From Myroides odoratus (lineage in GTDB: Bacteria; Bacteroidota; Bacteroidia; Flavobacteriales; Flavobacteriaceae), in contig NZ_LROZ01000007.1 of NCBI RefSeq assembly GCF_001549985.1, forward strand, positions 1-64,000: a stretch of 64,000 nt of DNA. Reading direction: 5' to 3'. Of the stretch, positions 11,019 through 20,816 are shown piece after piece. Position numbers and translations under genes: made by a program. The notes under the pieces are model-generated. The model made no database searches and was not told the origin of the DNA. It saw only the letters and a program-made list of their open reading frames with translations. Numbering within the stretch: position 1 is the first letter of the stretch; every line of letters begins with the position of its first letter.

Positions 11019-12194
11019 TTAGTGGTCATGTCCGCCGCCACCTTCGTTTTTGATTAAATGGCTTTGTAAATAATAAGCCCCTTGGGTAACAATACTATAC
11101 TGTTCTGGTACTGCTTCTATAATATCGACTTGAGTGAATCCCAACTCCTTCACCCCTGTTTTCACTTCCACACGTTTGTAGTGAAAATGGGCTTCATGTG
11201 CTTCACCGTCCTCTGCAATAAAAATAAACTCTCGACCATCTGCTTTTACAATGGCCTCATTGGGCAGGGCTTTTACGGTATTCGTTCCCACATCAATCAA
11301 AGCATTTACATATAATCCTGGAATCAGATTATCTGGTACTTGATCAATATTGGCATGCGCAATAACCGTCTTTGTTCCTGGTTCAAACGCTTTTCCAATA
11401 CTAAAAATAGTAGCGGTTACTTCTGCTTTATTGATGTTCGTCAAATTAAACGATACCTTTTGCCCTTCATGTACATAAGGCAAATCTTTTTCGTAAATCT
11501 TTAAATCCAAGTGAATTTTAGAATTATCTACTATCGAAAATAACGTTTGTCCATTAATCATATTCGTTCCAATGCGAATTGGAATAGCAGATACGTTTCC
11601 GCTAATCGGTGCGACAATTTTTAGCGTTCGAGAAGAACCTGCTCCAACCAAGGACAATTGATTGGTAAGCGATTGATAACGCGATTTCTCAATATTCAAT
11701 TCTGACTTCGTCTTCTGATAAGTTTTTTCTGAATTGACATTCTCTGCTCGAAGCGTTTGTTGTCGTTTATATTCCAATTCTAAATACTCCAAATTGTTTT
11801 TTGAAACCTGATAGTCTTCTTGTAATTTAATGTACTCAGGGCTATCTGCAATAGCCAATACCTGCCCTTTATTGACACGATCACCAATATTAACGAGAAT
11901 CTGCGTAATAGTTCCACTTAAAAAAGTAGTAACATCTGCTTGGTTCTGAGGGGGTAATTCAGTTTGTCCATTGACTTTAATTACATCAGATAGGTTTTTG
12001 TCTTCCAATTGCCCCATGACAATACCTGCAGCCTTCTTTTGCGCACTATTTAGTTCCACTTCTTTACTTGAACTTTCTTCGTTGTCTTGCTCTACTTCTT
12101 GTACAACTGCTGTATCTACTGTGTCCTTTTTATTTTGACAACCTACAAATGCAAGGGTTCCCAAAACAAATAAAGTGATATATATTCTTTTCAT
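11019..12194 (-). CDS. Heavy-metal RND efflux periplasmic adaptor (CzcB/CusB family)
   Basis: A 391-residue lipoprotein adaptor. The signal peptide ends in a lipobox (LAFVGC). The sequence then shows the membrane-fusion layout: a beta-barrel/lipoyl part (QVLAIADSPEYIKLQEDY), a helical hairpin around 125-185, the second lipoyl half (VAPISGNVSAI) and a C-terminal beta domain. It ends in a histidine-containing tail, GGGGHDH, which fits metal cargo. It bridges the inner-membrane pump and the outer-membrane channel. It is last in the operon, 12 bp after czcA. The exact metal cannot be read from the sequence. Confidence 0.92.
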   Translation of the reverse strand: MKRIYITLFVLGTLAFVGCQNKKDTVDTAVVQEVEQDNEESSSKEVELNSAQKKAAGIVMGQLEDKNLSDVIKVNGQTELPPQNQADVTTFLSGTITQILVNIGDRVNKGQVLAIADSPEYIKLQEDYQVSKNNLEYLELEYKRQQTLRAENVNSEKTYQKTKSELNIEKSRYQSLTNQLSLVGAGSSRTLKIVAPISGNVSAIPIRIGTNMINGQTLFSIVDNSKIHLDLKIYEKDLPYVHEGQKVSFNLTNINKAEVTATIFSIGKAFEPGTKTVIAHANIDQVPDNLIPGLYVNALIDVGTNTVKALPNEAIVKADGREFIFIAEDGEAHEAHFHYKRVEVKTGVKELGFTQVDIIEAVPEQYSIVTQGAYYLQSHLIKNEGGGGHDH

Positions 12195-12206
12195 TTTAAA
12201 TTCGAA

Positions 12207-15200
12207 TTATTGGTTAACTAAATAATGAAGGGCATTGTGTCCCAAATTATATTGCAATACAGCATCTAAGTAATTAATCTGTATGTTCAATGCTGTTTCC
12301 ATCGATTGAATGTACTCCACATAGGAAATATCTCCATTATTGTACGATTTATTCGCATGATCTTGGATAATAGAGGCATTCAATAAGGCACTCTCTTGGT
12401 AATAATCAATCACGGATTGTTGTGCATTGATAATTTCTAACTGCTGCTGAACCGATTCGCTCAACTGCTTGTGCAAATAACTCTTTTCTAGTTCTGCTTG
12501 TTCTATGCTGTATTTCATTGCTTTTATTTTTTTGGACTGGCTACCAAAGAAAATTGGAATACTCAATCCTACCGTATAACTTGGGATACGCAATTCTCTG
12601 CCATAATTTGTTCCATTTGCTCGTAATCCAGCTCCTGATTCAATAGCATAGCCTAATGTTACATCAGGTAAGAGCAATGATTTTTCTAACTTACGTGTAG
12701 CCTCCACACGTTCAATTTCCTTATTGGCTAATTGCAAGCTGTTGTTTTCCTCTAAATTCAAATCAGCCCACGGATCATGTTCATCATAGACCAATTCACG
12801 TTCACTCAATTCAAAATCTGTTTCAAGGTTTAAAAAAGTTTTGATTTTCGATTTTTCGTTTTGCAAAAACGTATTGTTTTGCGTAATTAAAACACTAATT
12901 TCCTGTTCTTTGGCTTGTGCTACATTACTTTCCATCAACGTTGTTTCTCCTGTTTCATAGCGCAATTTTGCAGATTTAGAAAACGCTTTTAACAACGTAA
13001 ATTGCTGTTCTAACAATTTCTTTTTGGATTGTGCATAAAGGATATTTTCCCATGTTTGCTTAATTTCAAATTCGACTGCAATCATTTTTCCTTGCAATTG
13101 AATTTCTGCACTTTCATACTCCTTTTGTAGGATATTTTTCTTTTTGCCATACGTAAAAGGACTAAGCGCCTGGGATACATTCAAGCTCATGTCTCTTTGT
13201 TCTTTGCCATTGAGATAACCATACCCCATAGATACCTCCGTTTTAGGGATATCATAAGCTGTTTTAACGAGTTGTTCCTGACTCAATACATTGGCTCTAG
13301 AAGCTTGTAAGCTTTGGTTATTCTCACGTGCTAATGCTAAAGCTTCATCCAGTGCCAATCGCTTTACTTCTTGTGCTTGTGCTCCGCCTACAGCTAAAAG
13401 CGCAAGTAAAGTCAAGCTAGCAGTCTGTATTTTTGTTGTTTTTTTAAATCCTCTTTCTTCGTAATAATAAATAATAGGTAAAACAATCAACGTCAATAAC
13501 GTAGCTGTTATTAAACCACCAATCACTACCGTAGCCAATGGTTTTTGTACCTCAGCACCTGCACTTGTGCTCAGTGCCATAGGCAGGAATCCCAAAGAAG
13601 CAACAGCAGCCGTTAATAATACCGGACGCAATCGAATTTTGGTTCCTTCTATAATTCGTTCATATAAATCCATTCCTTGTGCTTTTAGTTGATTAAACTG
13701 ACCAATCAATACAATACCATTCAATACAGCCACACCAAATAGGGCGATGAATCCAACACCTGCAGAAATACTAAAAGGCATATCTCTCAACCACAATGCT
13801 GCAACACCTCCAATAGCGGACAATGGAATTGCGGTAAAAATAATTAAAGATTGCTTCACTGATTTAAAAGTAAAATACAGCAAAACAAAAATGAGCGCTA
13901 AGGCAATAGGAACAGCAATCATCAAGCGGTTGGTTGCTTCCACTAAATTTTCAAATTGTCCACCATAGGTAATATAATAGCCATCAGGTAACTTCAATTG
14001 CGCATCTAATTTGGCTTGAATATCCTGTACAACACTTTTCACATCACGCCCTTTTACATTGAACCCCAGCACAATACGTCTTCTTCCATCTTCACGGCTA
14101 ATTTGTTGCGGTCCATCTTCAAAAGCAATATCAGCAATTTGACTCAACGGAATTTGTTGTCCGTCTGCTAATGGAATAAAAAAGTTTTTCAAATTTTCAA
14201 TATCTGATCTCGATGCTTGATCCAAACGCACCACCAAATCAAATCGCTTTTCTCCTTCATACACCAATCCTGTTGTTTCACCTGCAAATCCCGCGCGAAT
14301 AATCTGACTGATATCGGCAATTTTCAATCCGTATAACGCCAATTTATCTTTGTCGTATTTAATGGAAATTTGCGGTAAACCAGTAACGCGCTCTAGTTTC
14401 GGACTTGAAACTCCTGGAACGTTGGCAATCATGCCATTAATCTCGTCTCCAATACTCGCCAACCGATCTAAATCTTCTCCAAATACTTTGATGGCTACGT
14501 CACTTCGCACTCCCGTCATCAATTCGTTAAAACGCATTTGAATCGGCTGAGAAAACTCTGTTGTCACACCTGGAATTTGCTCTAAAGCCGCTTCCATTTT
14601 ATCAATTAATTCTTCTTTCGTTGTGGCAGATGTCCACTCTTTTTTCTCCTTGAGGACAATAATCATGTCCGCCGCTTCCATCGGCATTGGATCCGTTGGA
14701 ATTTCAGCACTTCCTATTTTCGAAATAACCATCTTCACTTCCGGAAAGTTATCCATTAAGATTTGCTCTGCTTTGGTGGTTGTTTCAATTTCTTGTGACA
14801 GTGAACTTCCTGAAGAAATAATAATATGCGTCGCTAAATCTCCTTCATCTAAAGTAGGGATAAACTCCCCTCCCATTTTACTAAACACCACTAAGGCCAA
14901 GGCAAACAAACCAAAGGCAATAACTAGAACAAATTGCTTGATTTTAAATGCTTTTTCTAAAATAGGTTTATAAATGCTGTATAGCTTATCAATTAATTTA
15001 TCACTAAAATTCGGTTTTGTTTTACCTGCTTCTTTCTTCAAAAACAAAGAAGAAGCCATCGGAACATAGGTTAAAGAAAGAATAAAAGCTCCTAAAATAG
15101 CAAAAGACACCGTCATCGCCATTGGGCCAAACATTTTCCCTTCTATTCCCGTTAATGCTAGGATTGGAAGGTAAACGATCAAGATGATGATCTCTCCAAA

Positions 15201-16544
15201 AGAAGCACTAGTTCTAATTTTGGAAGAGGCACGAAACACTTCTTCGTTCATCTCTTGCTGGGTGAGTTTCCTATTCTTCCCAAGATGGAGTCGATGGACA
15301 ATGGCCTCGACAATAATTACAGCTCCGTCGACAATTAATCCGAAGTCAATAGCTCCCAAACTCATCAAGTTTCCACTGACACCAAATAGCTTCATCAAAC
15401 TGATGGCAAAGAGCAAAGACAACGGAATTACAGAAGCTACAATTAGTCCTGCACGCCAATTTCCTAAAAGTAAAACCAGAACAAACACCACAATTAAGGC
15501 ACCCTCAATTAAGTTCGTTTGAATGGTACTTACTGTTTTATCGATCAACTTGGTACGGTCAATAAACGGTTCTATTGCAACCCCTTCAGGAAGTGTTTTT
15601 TCAATTTGCGTCATTTTTTCTTTGACCAATTTCACCACCTCTTGGGTATTTGAATCTTTTAGCATCATCACCATACCACTCACATCTTCTCCTTTTCCAT
15701 CTTTGGTTACTGCACCATAGCGAATACTACTTCCAATTCTAACTTCGGCTACATCGCGAATTAAAATAGGAGTACCATTGACTGTTTTAACCACAATTTT
15801 CTCAATATCTTCCATGGATTGCACCATTCCAATACTGCGAATAAAGTAAGCATAGGGTTTTTTATCAATATAAGCCCCTCCAGTATTCTCGTTGTTTTGC
15901 TCTAAGGCATCAAATATCTCGATGATGGAGGTATTCATACTTTTTAAGCGATCAGGTTGAACGGATACCTCATATTGCTTCAAATGCCCCCCTAAGGTAT
16001 TGACTTCAGCAACCCCTTTTACCCCAATCAATTGAGGTTTAATAATCCAATCCTGAATCGTACGAAGTTCCATACTGTTGTATTGTTCTTCATACCCTTC
16101 TTTGGCATAAACAACATATTGATAGATTTCACCAAGTCCTGTACTAACTGGAGCCAGTTCTGGTGTTCCAACATTTTTAGGGATCACTTCTTGTGCGGCT
16201 TTCAGATTCTCACTAATCTGATTTCGAGCCCAATAGATATCTGTACCTTCATTAAACACAACGGTTACCACACTTAATCCAAAACGACTAATCGAACGAA
16301 GTTCTGTAATGTTGGGAATGGGCTTAACCGCTTGTTCAATGGGATAAGTAATAAATTGCTCTACCTCTTGGGTTGCCAAAGTAGGTGAACTTGTAATAAT
16401 TTGTACCTGATTATTCGTAATATCAGGCTGGGTATCCATAGGCAAATTCATCAACGAATAACTCCCTACTGCGATAAGTCCCAGTACGAAAAGTCCTATA
16501 ATAAATTTGTTACGAATACTAAACTGAATGATTTTATCTAGCAT
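12207..16544 (-). CDS. CusA/CzcA heavy-metal RND pump fused to a TolC-like outer membrane factor
   Basis: A 1445-residue fusion. Residues 1 to about 1035 are a full heavy-metal RND pump with 12 expected membrane segments, the N-terminal MLDKIIQFSIRNK, and the DFGLIVDGAVIIVEA segment that carries proton-relay acidic residues in this family. Residues about 1060-1445 are a TolC/CzcC-type outer membrane factor with two coiled-coil halves. Between them is a hydrophobic stretch followed by GGAQAQE, which looks like a signal peptidase I site after Ala1057. Fusions of this kind are known in Bacteroidota. The neighbours are the DUF6660 protein upstream and the adaptor downstream, so one transcript supplies a whole tripartite pump. 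Confidence 0.95.
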   Translation of the reverse strand: MLDKIIQFSIRNKFIIGLFVLGLIAVGSYSLMNLPMDTQPDITNNQVQIITSSPTLATQEVEQFITYPIEQAVKPIPNITELRSISRFGLSVVTVVFNEGTDIYWARNQISENLKAAQEVIPKNVGTPELAPVSTGLGEIYQYVVYAKEGYEEQYNSMELRTIQDWIIKPQLIGVKGVAEVNTLGGHLKQYEVSVQPDRLKSMNTSIIEIFDALEQNNENTGGAYIDKKPYAYFIRSIGMVQSMEDIEKIVVKTVNGTPILIRDVAEVRIGSSIRYGAVTKDGKGEDVSGMVMMLKDSNTQEVVKLVKEKMTQIEKTLPEGVAIEPFIDRTKLIDKTVSTIQTNLIEGALIVVFVLVLLLGNWRAGLIVASVIPLSLLFAISLMKLFGVSGNLMSLGAIDFGLIVDGAVIIVEAIVHRLHLGKNRKLTQQEMNEEVFRASSKIRTSASFGEIIILIVYLPILALTGIEGKMFGPMAMTVSFAILGAFILSLTYVPMASSLFLKKEAGKTKPNFSDKLIDKLYSIYKPILEKAFKIKQFVLVIAFGLFALALVVFSKMGGEFIPTLDEGDLATHIIISSGSSLSQEIETTTKAEQILMDNFPEVKMVISKIGSAEIPTDPMPMEAADMIIVLKEKKEWTSATTKEELIDKMEAALEQIPGVTTEFSQPIQMRFNELMTGVRSDVAIKVFGEDLDRLASIGDEINGMIANVPGVSSPKLERVTGLPQISIKYDKDKLALYGLKIADISQIIRAGFAGETTGLVYEGEKRFDLVVRLDQASRSDIENLKNFFIPLADGQQIPLSQIADIAFEDGPQQISREDGRRRIVLGFNVKGRDVKSVVQDIQAKLDAQLKLPDGYYITYGGQFENLVEATNRLMIAVPIALALIFVLLYFTFKSVKQSLIIFTAIPLSAIGGVAALWLRDMPFSISAGVGFIALFGVAVLNGIVLIGQFNQLKAQGMDLYERIIEGTKIRLRPVLLTAAVASLGFLPMALSTSAGAEVQKPLATVVIGGLITATLLTLIVLPIIYYYEERGFKKTTKIQTASLTLLALLAVGGAQAQEVKRLALDEALALARENNQSLQASRANVLSQEQLVKTAYDIPKTEVSMGYGYLNGKEQRDMSLNVSQALSPFTYGKKKNILQKEYESAEIQLQGKMIAVEFEIKQTWENILYAQSKKKLLEQQFTLLKAFSKSAKLRYETGETTLMESNVAQAKEQEISVLITQNNTFLQNEKSKIKTFLNLETDFELSERELVYDEHDPWADLNLEENNSLQLANKEIERVEATRKLEKSLLLPDVTLGYAIESGAGLRANGTNYGRELRIPSYTVGLSIPIFFGSQSKKIKAMKYSIEQAELEKSYLHKQLSESVQQQLEIINAQQSVIDYYQESALLNASIIQDHANKSYNNGDISYVEYIQSMETALNIQINYLDAVLQYNLGHNALHYLVNQ

Positions 16545-16612
16545 CTCTGTATAATTAAAAACGTGAAAAATGCGTCAATCGAACTGAGATCAACGACAAG
16601 TATACGAAGTAA

Positions 16613-16945
16613 CTATACGAGCTTAGGGGGCTGCCAGATGCTGTATACTACAGTCTCGACAAAAGAATATGGTAAAAGTGTTTTTTCCTTACTTACAAGT
16701 TGTACCACTTGGGGCACAGTGTAATTCGGCAGTGTTAAACTCACGGAAACAGCACAACATACACAAGCACAAAAAGGAGAACAAGCATCAGTTGCATGGT
16801 CTGCATGTTGCTGTTCCACAACCGAAGTTGCAACTGTTTCTGTTGACACCACAGAAGAAACATATCTATCCGCACAAGGGTAGAAAGAGATAACCATGAC
16901 GGTTATCGCTAAAAGTAAAGATAGTATGTAGTTATACTGTTTCAT
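16613..16945 (-). CDS. DUF6660-type small Cys/His-rich exported protein
   Basis: A 110-residue protein starting at MKQYNYILSLLLAI (the ATG at 16945; a longer frame to 17002 lacks sense as a signal). After the signal segment come PCADRYV, then a His/Asp stretch (QQHADHATDAC) and a dense cysteine motif (CSPFCACVCCAVSVSL). This pattern is typical of DUF6660 proteins found next to Czc/Cus operons in Bacteroidota. A periplasmic metal-handling or metal-sensing role is inferred from the cysteines and position. It is the first gene of the metal efflux operon, 68 bp before czcA. Confidence 0.8.
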   Translation of the reverse strand: MKQYNYILSLLLAITVMVISFYPCADRYVSSVVSTETVATSVVEQQHADHATDACSPFCACVCCAVSVSLTLPNYTVPQVVQLVSKEKTLLPYSFVETVVYSIWQPPKLV

Positions 16946-16999
16946 CCCTACAAAAATAGCAAGACTTTTTGAATTTCCATACCTCTCCTTCTTCATTTG

Positions 17000-17530
17000 C
17001 AATGCAATTGCATCTTTTTCTATTCCCTTTCCTTTAGAATATTCCCAGTGTTGGTTATAAAAAAAGTAACCTTTTCCTAAAAAAGAAAAGGTTACTTCAG
17101 GTTTGTTGTTTTTGCATGTGATATGCGGACTACTTTTGGGTATTCTGTTTTATTTGTTGTTTGTGTCTTTCGTATTTAGTTTATTTCAAAACTCGTGCCA
17201 AAATAACTTTAATGCTAAAATAATGTTATTTTTTTCGCAAAAACACCTCATTTCGAAACACCTCACCCTAAAAATAAGTATATTCGTATCACTTATTCCA
17301 TATGCAGTACTGTTTTAGACTGCCTCTATCTTCTACTTTTTTTGGAAATTTTCTACAAGGTGTGTCTTATACCTACTCAACAAATTCGTTTTTTACTTTT
17401 CCACGTTATCCTCATTTTATCTCTCAACTTGAATTGTCTTTGGATTGGTTTGGGCGTCAACAAGCGTTTTATCCCCTTGTTCTCGCTTCATACCTCCTAT
17501 AAAAATAACTCGCTATAATATTAATTGTAT
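17000..17530. other. Divergent spacer between the metal efflux operon and the P-loop ATPase gene
   Basis: The spacer holds a strong hairpin at 17062-17098 and an AT-rich tract. An open frame at 17302-17502 on the plus strand (66 codons) has no recognisable features, and I do not call it a gene. No promoter box was identified with confidence. Confidence 0.4.
17062..17098 (-). terminator. Strong terminator-like hairpin in a divergent spacer, minus-strand orientation
   Basis: AAGTAACCTTTTC and GAAAAGGTTACTT form a perfect 13-bp stem. Only the minus strand has a run of seven T after it, so it would stop leftward transcription, just upstream of the metal efflux operon. Confidence 0.65.
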
Positions 17531-18070
17531 ATGAAACCATACTATATTTTTACTGGTGGACCTGGCAGCGGAAAGTCTACGGTCCTCCAAGCACTGGCGC
17601 ATTTAACTTACCCTACTGTACCTGAAGTAGGACGCGCTATTATTCAACAGCAAATGCACACAGCAGGTGATGCACTTCCATGGCTCAACAAGCAACGCTT
17701 TTTTGAAGCGATGTTTAATCAATCTGTTCACGATTATCAATCGCATCCTGCTGAAACACCGTTATTCTTTGATCGAGGTCTACTCGACAGTATCGGATAT
17801 GCGCGTTTGGAACACTTAGAAATACAACCGACCCAACTGAATGTAGCAAAACAAATGCTTTATGCTTCTCCTGTATTTATCTTCCCTCCTTGGGAATCCA
17901 TTTACGTCAATGACGAAGAGCGAAAACAAGATTTCACCCTTGCCATACAAACCTATGAAGTTATGTATACCACCTATAAAGAATTTGGATATCAACTAGT
18001 TGAAGTCCCCTGTACTTCTATTGAAGAACGTGTCGAATTTATCCTTGAATATTTACATTTAAAACCGTAG
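17531..18070 (+). CDS. Small P-loop ATPase/kinase-like protein (AAA_28 type)
   Basis: A 179-residue protein starting at the ATG at 17531 (MKPYYIFTGGPGSGKST). Walker A is GGPGSGKST, residues 9-17. A Walker B-like FFDRGLLDSIGYARL stretch follows near residue 80 and a possible lid arginine segment near NDEERKQDF. The family includes small NTPases found widely in bacteria, mostly of unknown substrate; nucleoside or sugar kinase activity is possible but unproven. It is followed by a TauE/SafE gene 52 bp downstream with its own -7 box, so the two may be separate units. Confidence 0.8.
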   Translation: MKPYYIFTGGPGSGKSTVLQALAHLTYPTVPEVGRAIIQQQMHTAGDALPWLNKQRFFEAMFNQSVHDYQSHPAETPLFFDRGLLDSIGYARLEHLEIQPTQLNVAKQMLYASPVFIFPPWESIYVNDEERKQDFTLAIQTYEVMYTTYKEFGYQLVEVPCTSIEERVEFILEYLHLKP

Positions 18071-18076
18071 ATGAAT

Positions 18077-18084
18077 TAACTTTG
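18077..18084 (+). promoter_or_regulatory. Candidate -7 box of the TauE/SafE gene
   Basis: TAACTTTG matches TAnnTTTG and lies 38 nt upstream of the ATG at 18123. Confidence 0.45.
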
Positions 18085-18122
18085 TACGCATTCAAACGAA
18101 CGACTATTTTATTCTTCACTGT

Positions 18123-18890
18123 ATGGAATTCGATATTATATTTTACCTGTGTATCATTGCTTTTTGCGCAGGTTTCATTGATGCTATTGCTGGTGGTGGT
18201 GGATTAATTCAAACTCCTTTAGGTTTAGCTCTACTCCCCCATATTCCCGTTTCTTCTGTTATTGGAACACTCAAGATACCCGCTTTCTCAGGAACAGCCA
18301 TTGCTGTCAGACAATACCTGAAACAAACAAAAATACAGTGGTCTTACTTCCTTTTATTGGCTCTGCTTTCTTGTGGAAGTGCTTTCTTTGGTTCTTATGT
18401 TTTAACCATTGTCAATAATGATTTTATGAAGCCACTGCTGCTTATTATTCTTATTGCATTATGGGTATTTACGTATTTTAAAAAGGATTTTACAAAAAAA
18501 CACCTTACGGAAATTACCAAACAAAAGAGATATACTTATGGGATTATCATTTCCCTCGTCATTGGTTTTTATGATGGATTTATTGGTCCTGCTACAGGTA
18601 CCTTTTTCATTATGGGATTTATCTTCCTCATTGGATTTGATTTCTTTAAGGCATCAGCCTATGCCAAGCTTATCAACTTATTTACGAATTTAGGAAGTAT
18701 TATACTATTCTTAATCAAAGGGCAAATTCTTTGGTCTGTCGCTTTACCCATGGCGATATGCAATGGAATTGGCGGATATTTTGGTGCTAAAATGGCCATC
18801 CTAAAAGGACAACAATGGGTAAGGTATGTTTTCTTATTTATTATGTTGGTTGCTATTTTCAGGTTTGGATATGAGGTTGTTTTAGGGTGA
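18123..18890 (+). CDS. TauE/SafE family permease
   Basis: A 255-residue integral membrane protein with about eight hydrophobic segments. It has the family signature near the N-terminus (FCAGFIDAIAGGGGLIQTP) and its mirrored copy in the second half (GFYDGFIGPATGTFFIMGF). TauE/SafE proteins are linked to export of sulfite, sulfoacetate or other small organic anions, but the substrate cannot be told from sequence. Its 3' end runs into low-complexity repeat DNA and faces the MFS gene convergently. Confidence 0.92.
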   Translation: MEFDIIFYLCIIAFCAGFIDAIAGGGGLIQTPLGLALLPHIPVSSVIGTLKIPAFSGTAIAVRQYLKQTKIQWSYFLLLALLSCGSAFFGSYVLTIVNNDFMKPLLLIILIALWVFTYFKKDFTKKHLTEITKQKRYTYGIIISLVIGFYDGFIGPATGTFFIMGFIFLIGFDFFKASAYAKLINLFTNLGSIILFLIKGQILWSVALPMAICNGIGGYFGAKMAILKGQQWVRYVFLFIMLVAIFRFGYEVVLG

Positions 18891-19220
18891 GATTGGTGAG
18901 AAATTGGTGAGATTGGTGAGAAATTGGTGAGGTGGTGAGATTGGTGAGAAGATGAGAAATTAGTTCTATCTCTTAAAGGGTATAAATTCATAAAAATATA
19001 TTAGGGTTAGGTTTTAATTTAAAAAAATTCGCCTCACCGTCTCATCGCCTCACCCTCTTACCCCTCACAAAAAACAAACCTCACAATGCACAGTTGTGTG
19101 AGCGCGAGATGCGACCCCTCCTTCGTCGGGGTGACATACTGGGCGTGGATTATGAGACGATGAAGCGATGAGCGAACCTCACCAATCTCACCCTCTCATC
19201 ACCTCACCGTATCATCGCCT
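18882..19220. repeat. Low-complexity GTGAGATTG-type repeats plus a short-form dispersed repeat
   Basis: From the end of the TauE gene, GGTGAGATTGGTGAGAAATT units repeat in tandem to about 18960. Complementary-sense text (CTCACCAATCTCACCCTCTC) follows at 19029-19078 and 19175-19215. Between them at 19104-19150 is a copy of the short dispersed repeat (GATGCGACCCCTCCTTCGTC, then GGGGTGACATACTGGG). No gene is present in this spacer. Confidence 0.75.
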
Positions 19221-20798
19221 TTACTCCATAAGTTCTTCCTCAATTTTTTCTTGGTCTTTACTGCTAATCCACAGCTGACCAATTTTAGATAGGCGGATTC
19301 GCGTTAATACATCTTGAGTTCGACCATAGTGATGAAACAAGACATAGAGCAGAATACCTATCCCTAAGATATTAATACATCCAAAGATTATTTTGTTTGC
19401 AGCTAAGATTGCATTGAGTTGAACGGCACTCAAGCTGACATTTCCTCCTGATTGAATCAGCCATACATCATCGAGATACACGGCTAAATTACTCATACTC
19501 TGTAGTTGTAATTTATATTGCAACCAGGTGAATAATGCGCTAAAAATTCCCAGCGAAATGAACGTACGCCAAAGCAAAACGAAGCCTATAAGACTCAATA
19601 AGCTTGGAATATCCAATTTATCCAGCGTATAATACCAAATAACAATAAACAAAATACTCATTCCCATTCCTTTAAAGAATTGAGGTAACAACCACAGGTT
19701 GTAGTTTAATTCTGGTACCATAAAAAAATACATCGTCACGGTATAGAGCATAAAGGAAGCGAATCCCAAAAAGGTCAATAAGCGAATAGGGACTAAACGA
19801 TTGAACCATTTATAGGCGATGATTGCCCCAACTAATAGTCCTGGGATCATCATCACATTCAATGAAGCATTCGTTAAGGCATTATATCCCAATACCCCCA
19901 TGGCAAACGTATTCTGTAAATTTGTTGTAGCCAAATACATCCCTAGGCAAAGCAACATCACAATACCATGGCGTACATTATTCTTATTGAATGCCTTTAA
20001 GGACAAGAAAGGACGAGTAAGTACTTGTTGGCGCAAGAAAAAAACAAATACCAAGAGTAAAAACGTCAAAATTGCATATTTTATCTGGTTGGATTCAAAC
20101 CAGTTTTGTTGCTTGCCAAAAGCCAGTACATAACCCAAAATCATAAAAGAACTGATATATAAGAGAACGCTGAGCCAATCAATATAATACAGCGGAACCT
20201 TGCGCATAAAACGCTGATTGTGTTGAAATACCAAACAAATTAAAGCGGCTACTAAACAAATGGAAGCATAAATCAAATAGCCGAATTGCCAATTAGCATA
20301 GTAGGATACTTTCGTGATGTAGTAAGCTGAAACTTGCGTAACAAGTAAAACTGCAGTATAAAAAATGCTGTAAAAACGCCCGCGATTACCATCTTTAGCG
20401 AGAATAAACATCAAGGGTAATACTACCTCCATCATCCCTACCATTTTAAAGACACCAATCAGAAAAGAAGCGCCAATAATCACCTGAGGCTGATGTGTTG
20501 TACCCATGACGATAAACAAGAGTGCAATTCCCGTCAAACTACCAACTAGAATTTCTTTGGTTCGAAATCGTGCTTTGATGCGAACAATCAAAGGCATAAC
20601 CGCTCCCATCCCCACTACACTGGCATAGTTAGCCCATAAATAATATTCACTCATGGCGCCTGTACTCCCTACCAAATACGTAATATTTGGGGTGTAAATA
20701 GCGCTTACTCCAAAGAAAATCAATGCAATCACTACAATGAGCAATAGCATGACTGACTTGGGTACCCAAGCGTAAAATAAACCTTGATTATATTTCAT
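19221..20798 (-). CDS. MFS drug efflux permease (DHA2/EmrB-like)
   Basis: A 525-residue membrane protein with about 14 hydrophobic segments, as in the DHA2 branch of the major facilitator superfamily. It is the last gene of a tripartite set: TolC-like channel, HlyD/EmrA-like adaptor, then this permease, with gaps of 17-18 bp. That arrangement supports an EmrAB-TolC-type export system for drugs or other amphiphiles. The loop between segments 2 and 3 carries a basic stretch (RIKARFRTKEILVGS) like the conserved MFS motif region, though not canonical. The C-terminal tail is cytosolic and acidic. An AraC regulator lies at the head of the cluster. Confidence 0.88.
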   Translation of the reverse strand: MKYNQGLFYAWVPKSVMLLLIVVIALIFFGVSAIYTPNITYLVGSTGAMSEYYLWANYASVVGMGAVMPLIVRIKARFRTKEILVGSLTGIALLFIVMGTTHQPQVIIGASFLIGVFKMVGMMEVVLPLMFILAKDGNRGRFYSIFYTAVLLVTQVSAYYITKVSYYANWQFGYLIYASICLVAALICLVFQHNQRFMRKVPLYYIDWLSVLLYISSFMILGYVLAFGKQQNWFESNQIKYAILTFLLLVFVFFLRQQVLTRPFLSLKAFNKNNVRHGIVMLLCLGMYLATTNLQNTFAMGVLGYNALTNASLNVMMIPGLLVGAIIAYKWFNRLVPIRLLTFLGFASFMLYTVTMYFFMVPELNYNLWLLPQFFKGMGMSILFIVIWYYTLDKLDIPSLLSLIGFVLLWRTFISLGIFSALFTWLQYKLQLQSMSNLAVYLDDVWLIQSGGNVSLSAVQLNAILAANKIIFGCINILGIGILLYVLFHHYGRTQDVLTRIRLSKIGQLWISSKDQEKIEEELME

Positions 20799-20816
20799 CT
20801 TTAGTTGGTTCTATTC

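Noticed and set aside
16951..16958. TATTTTTG box as metal efflux operon promoter
   Set aside because: It is within six bases of the DUF6660 start, so it would require a leaderless message; not supported further.
17302..17502. 66-codon plus-strand open frame in the divergent spacer
   Set aside because: No signal, domain or coding character seen; the region is AT-rich with a leftward terminator nearby. Kept only as spacer.
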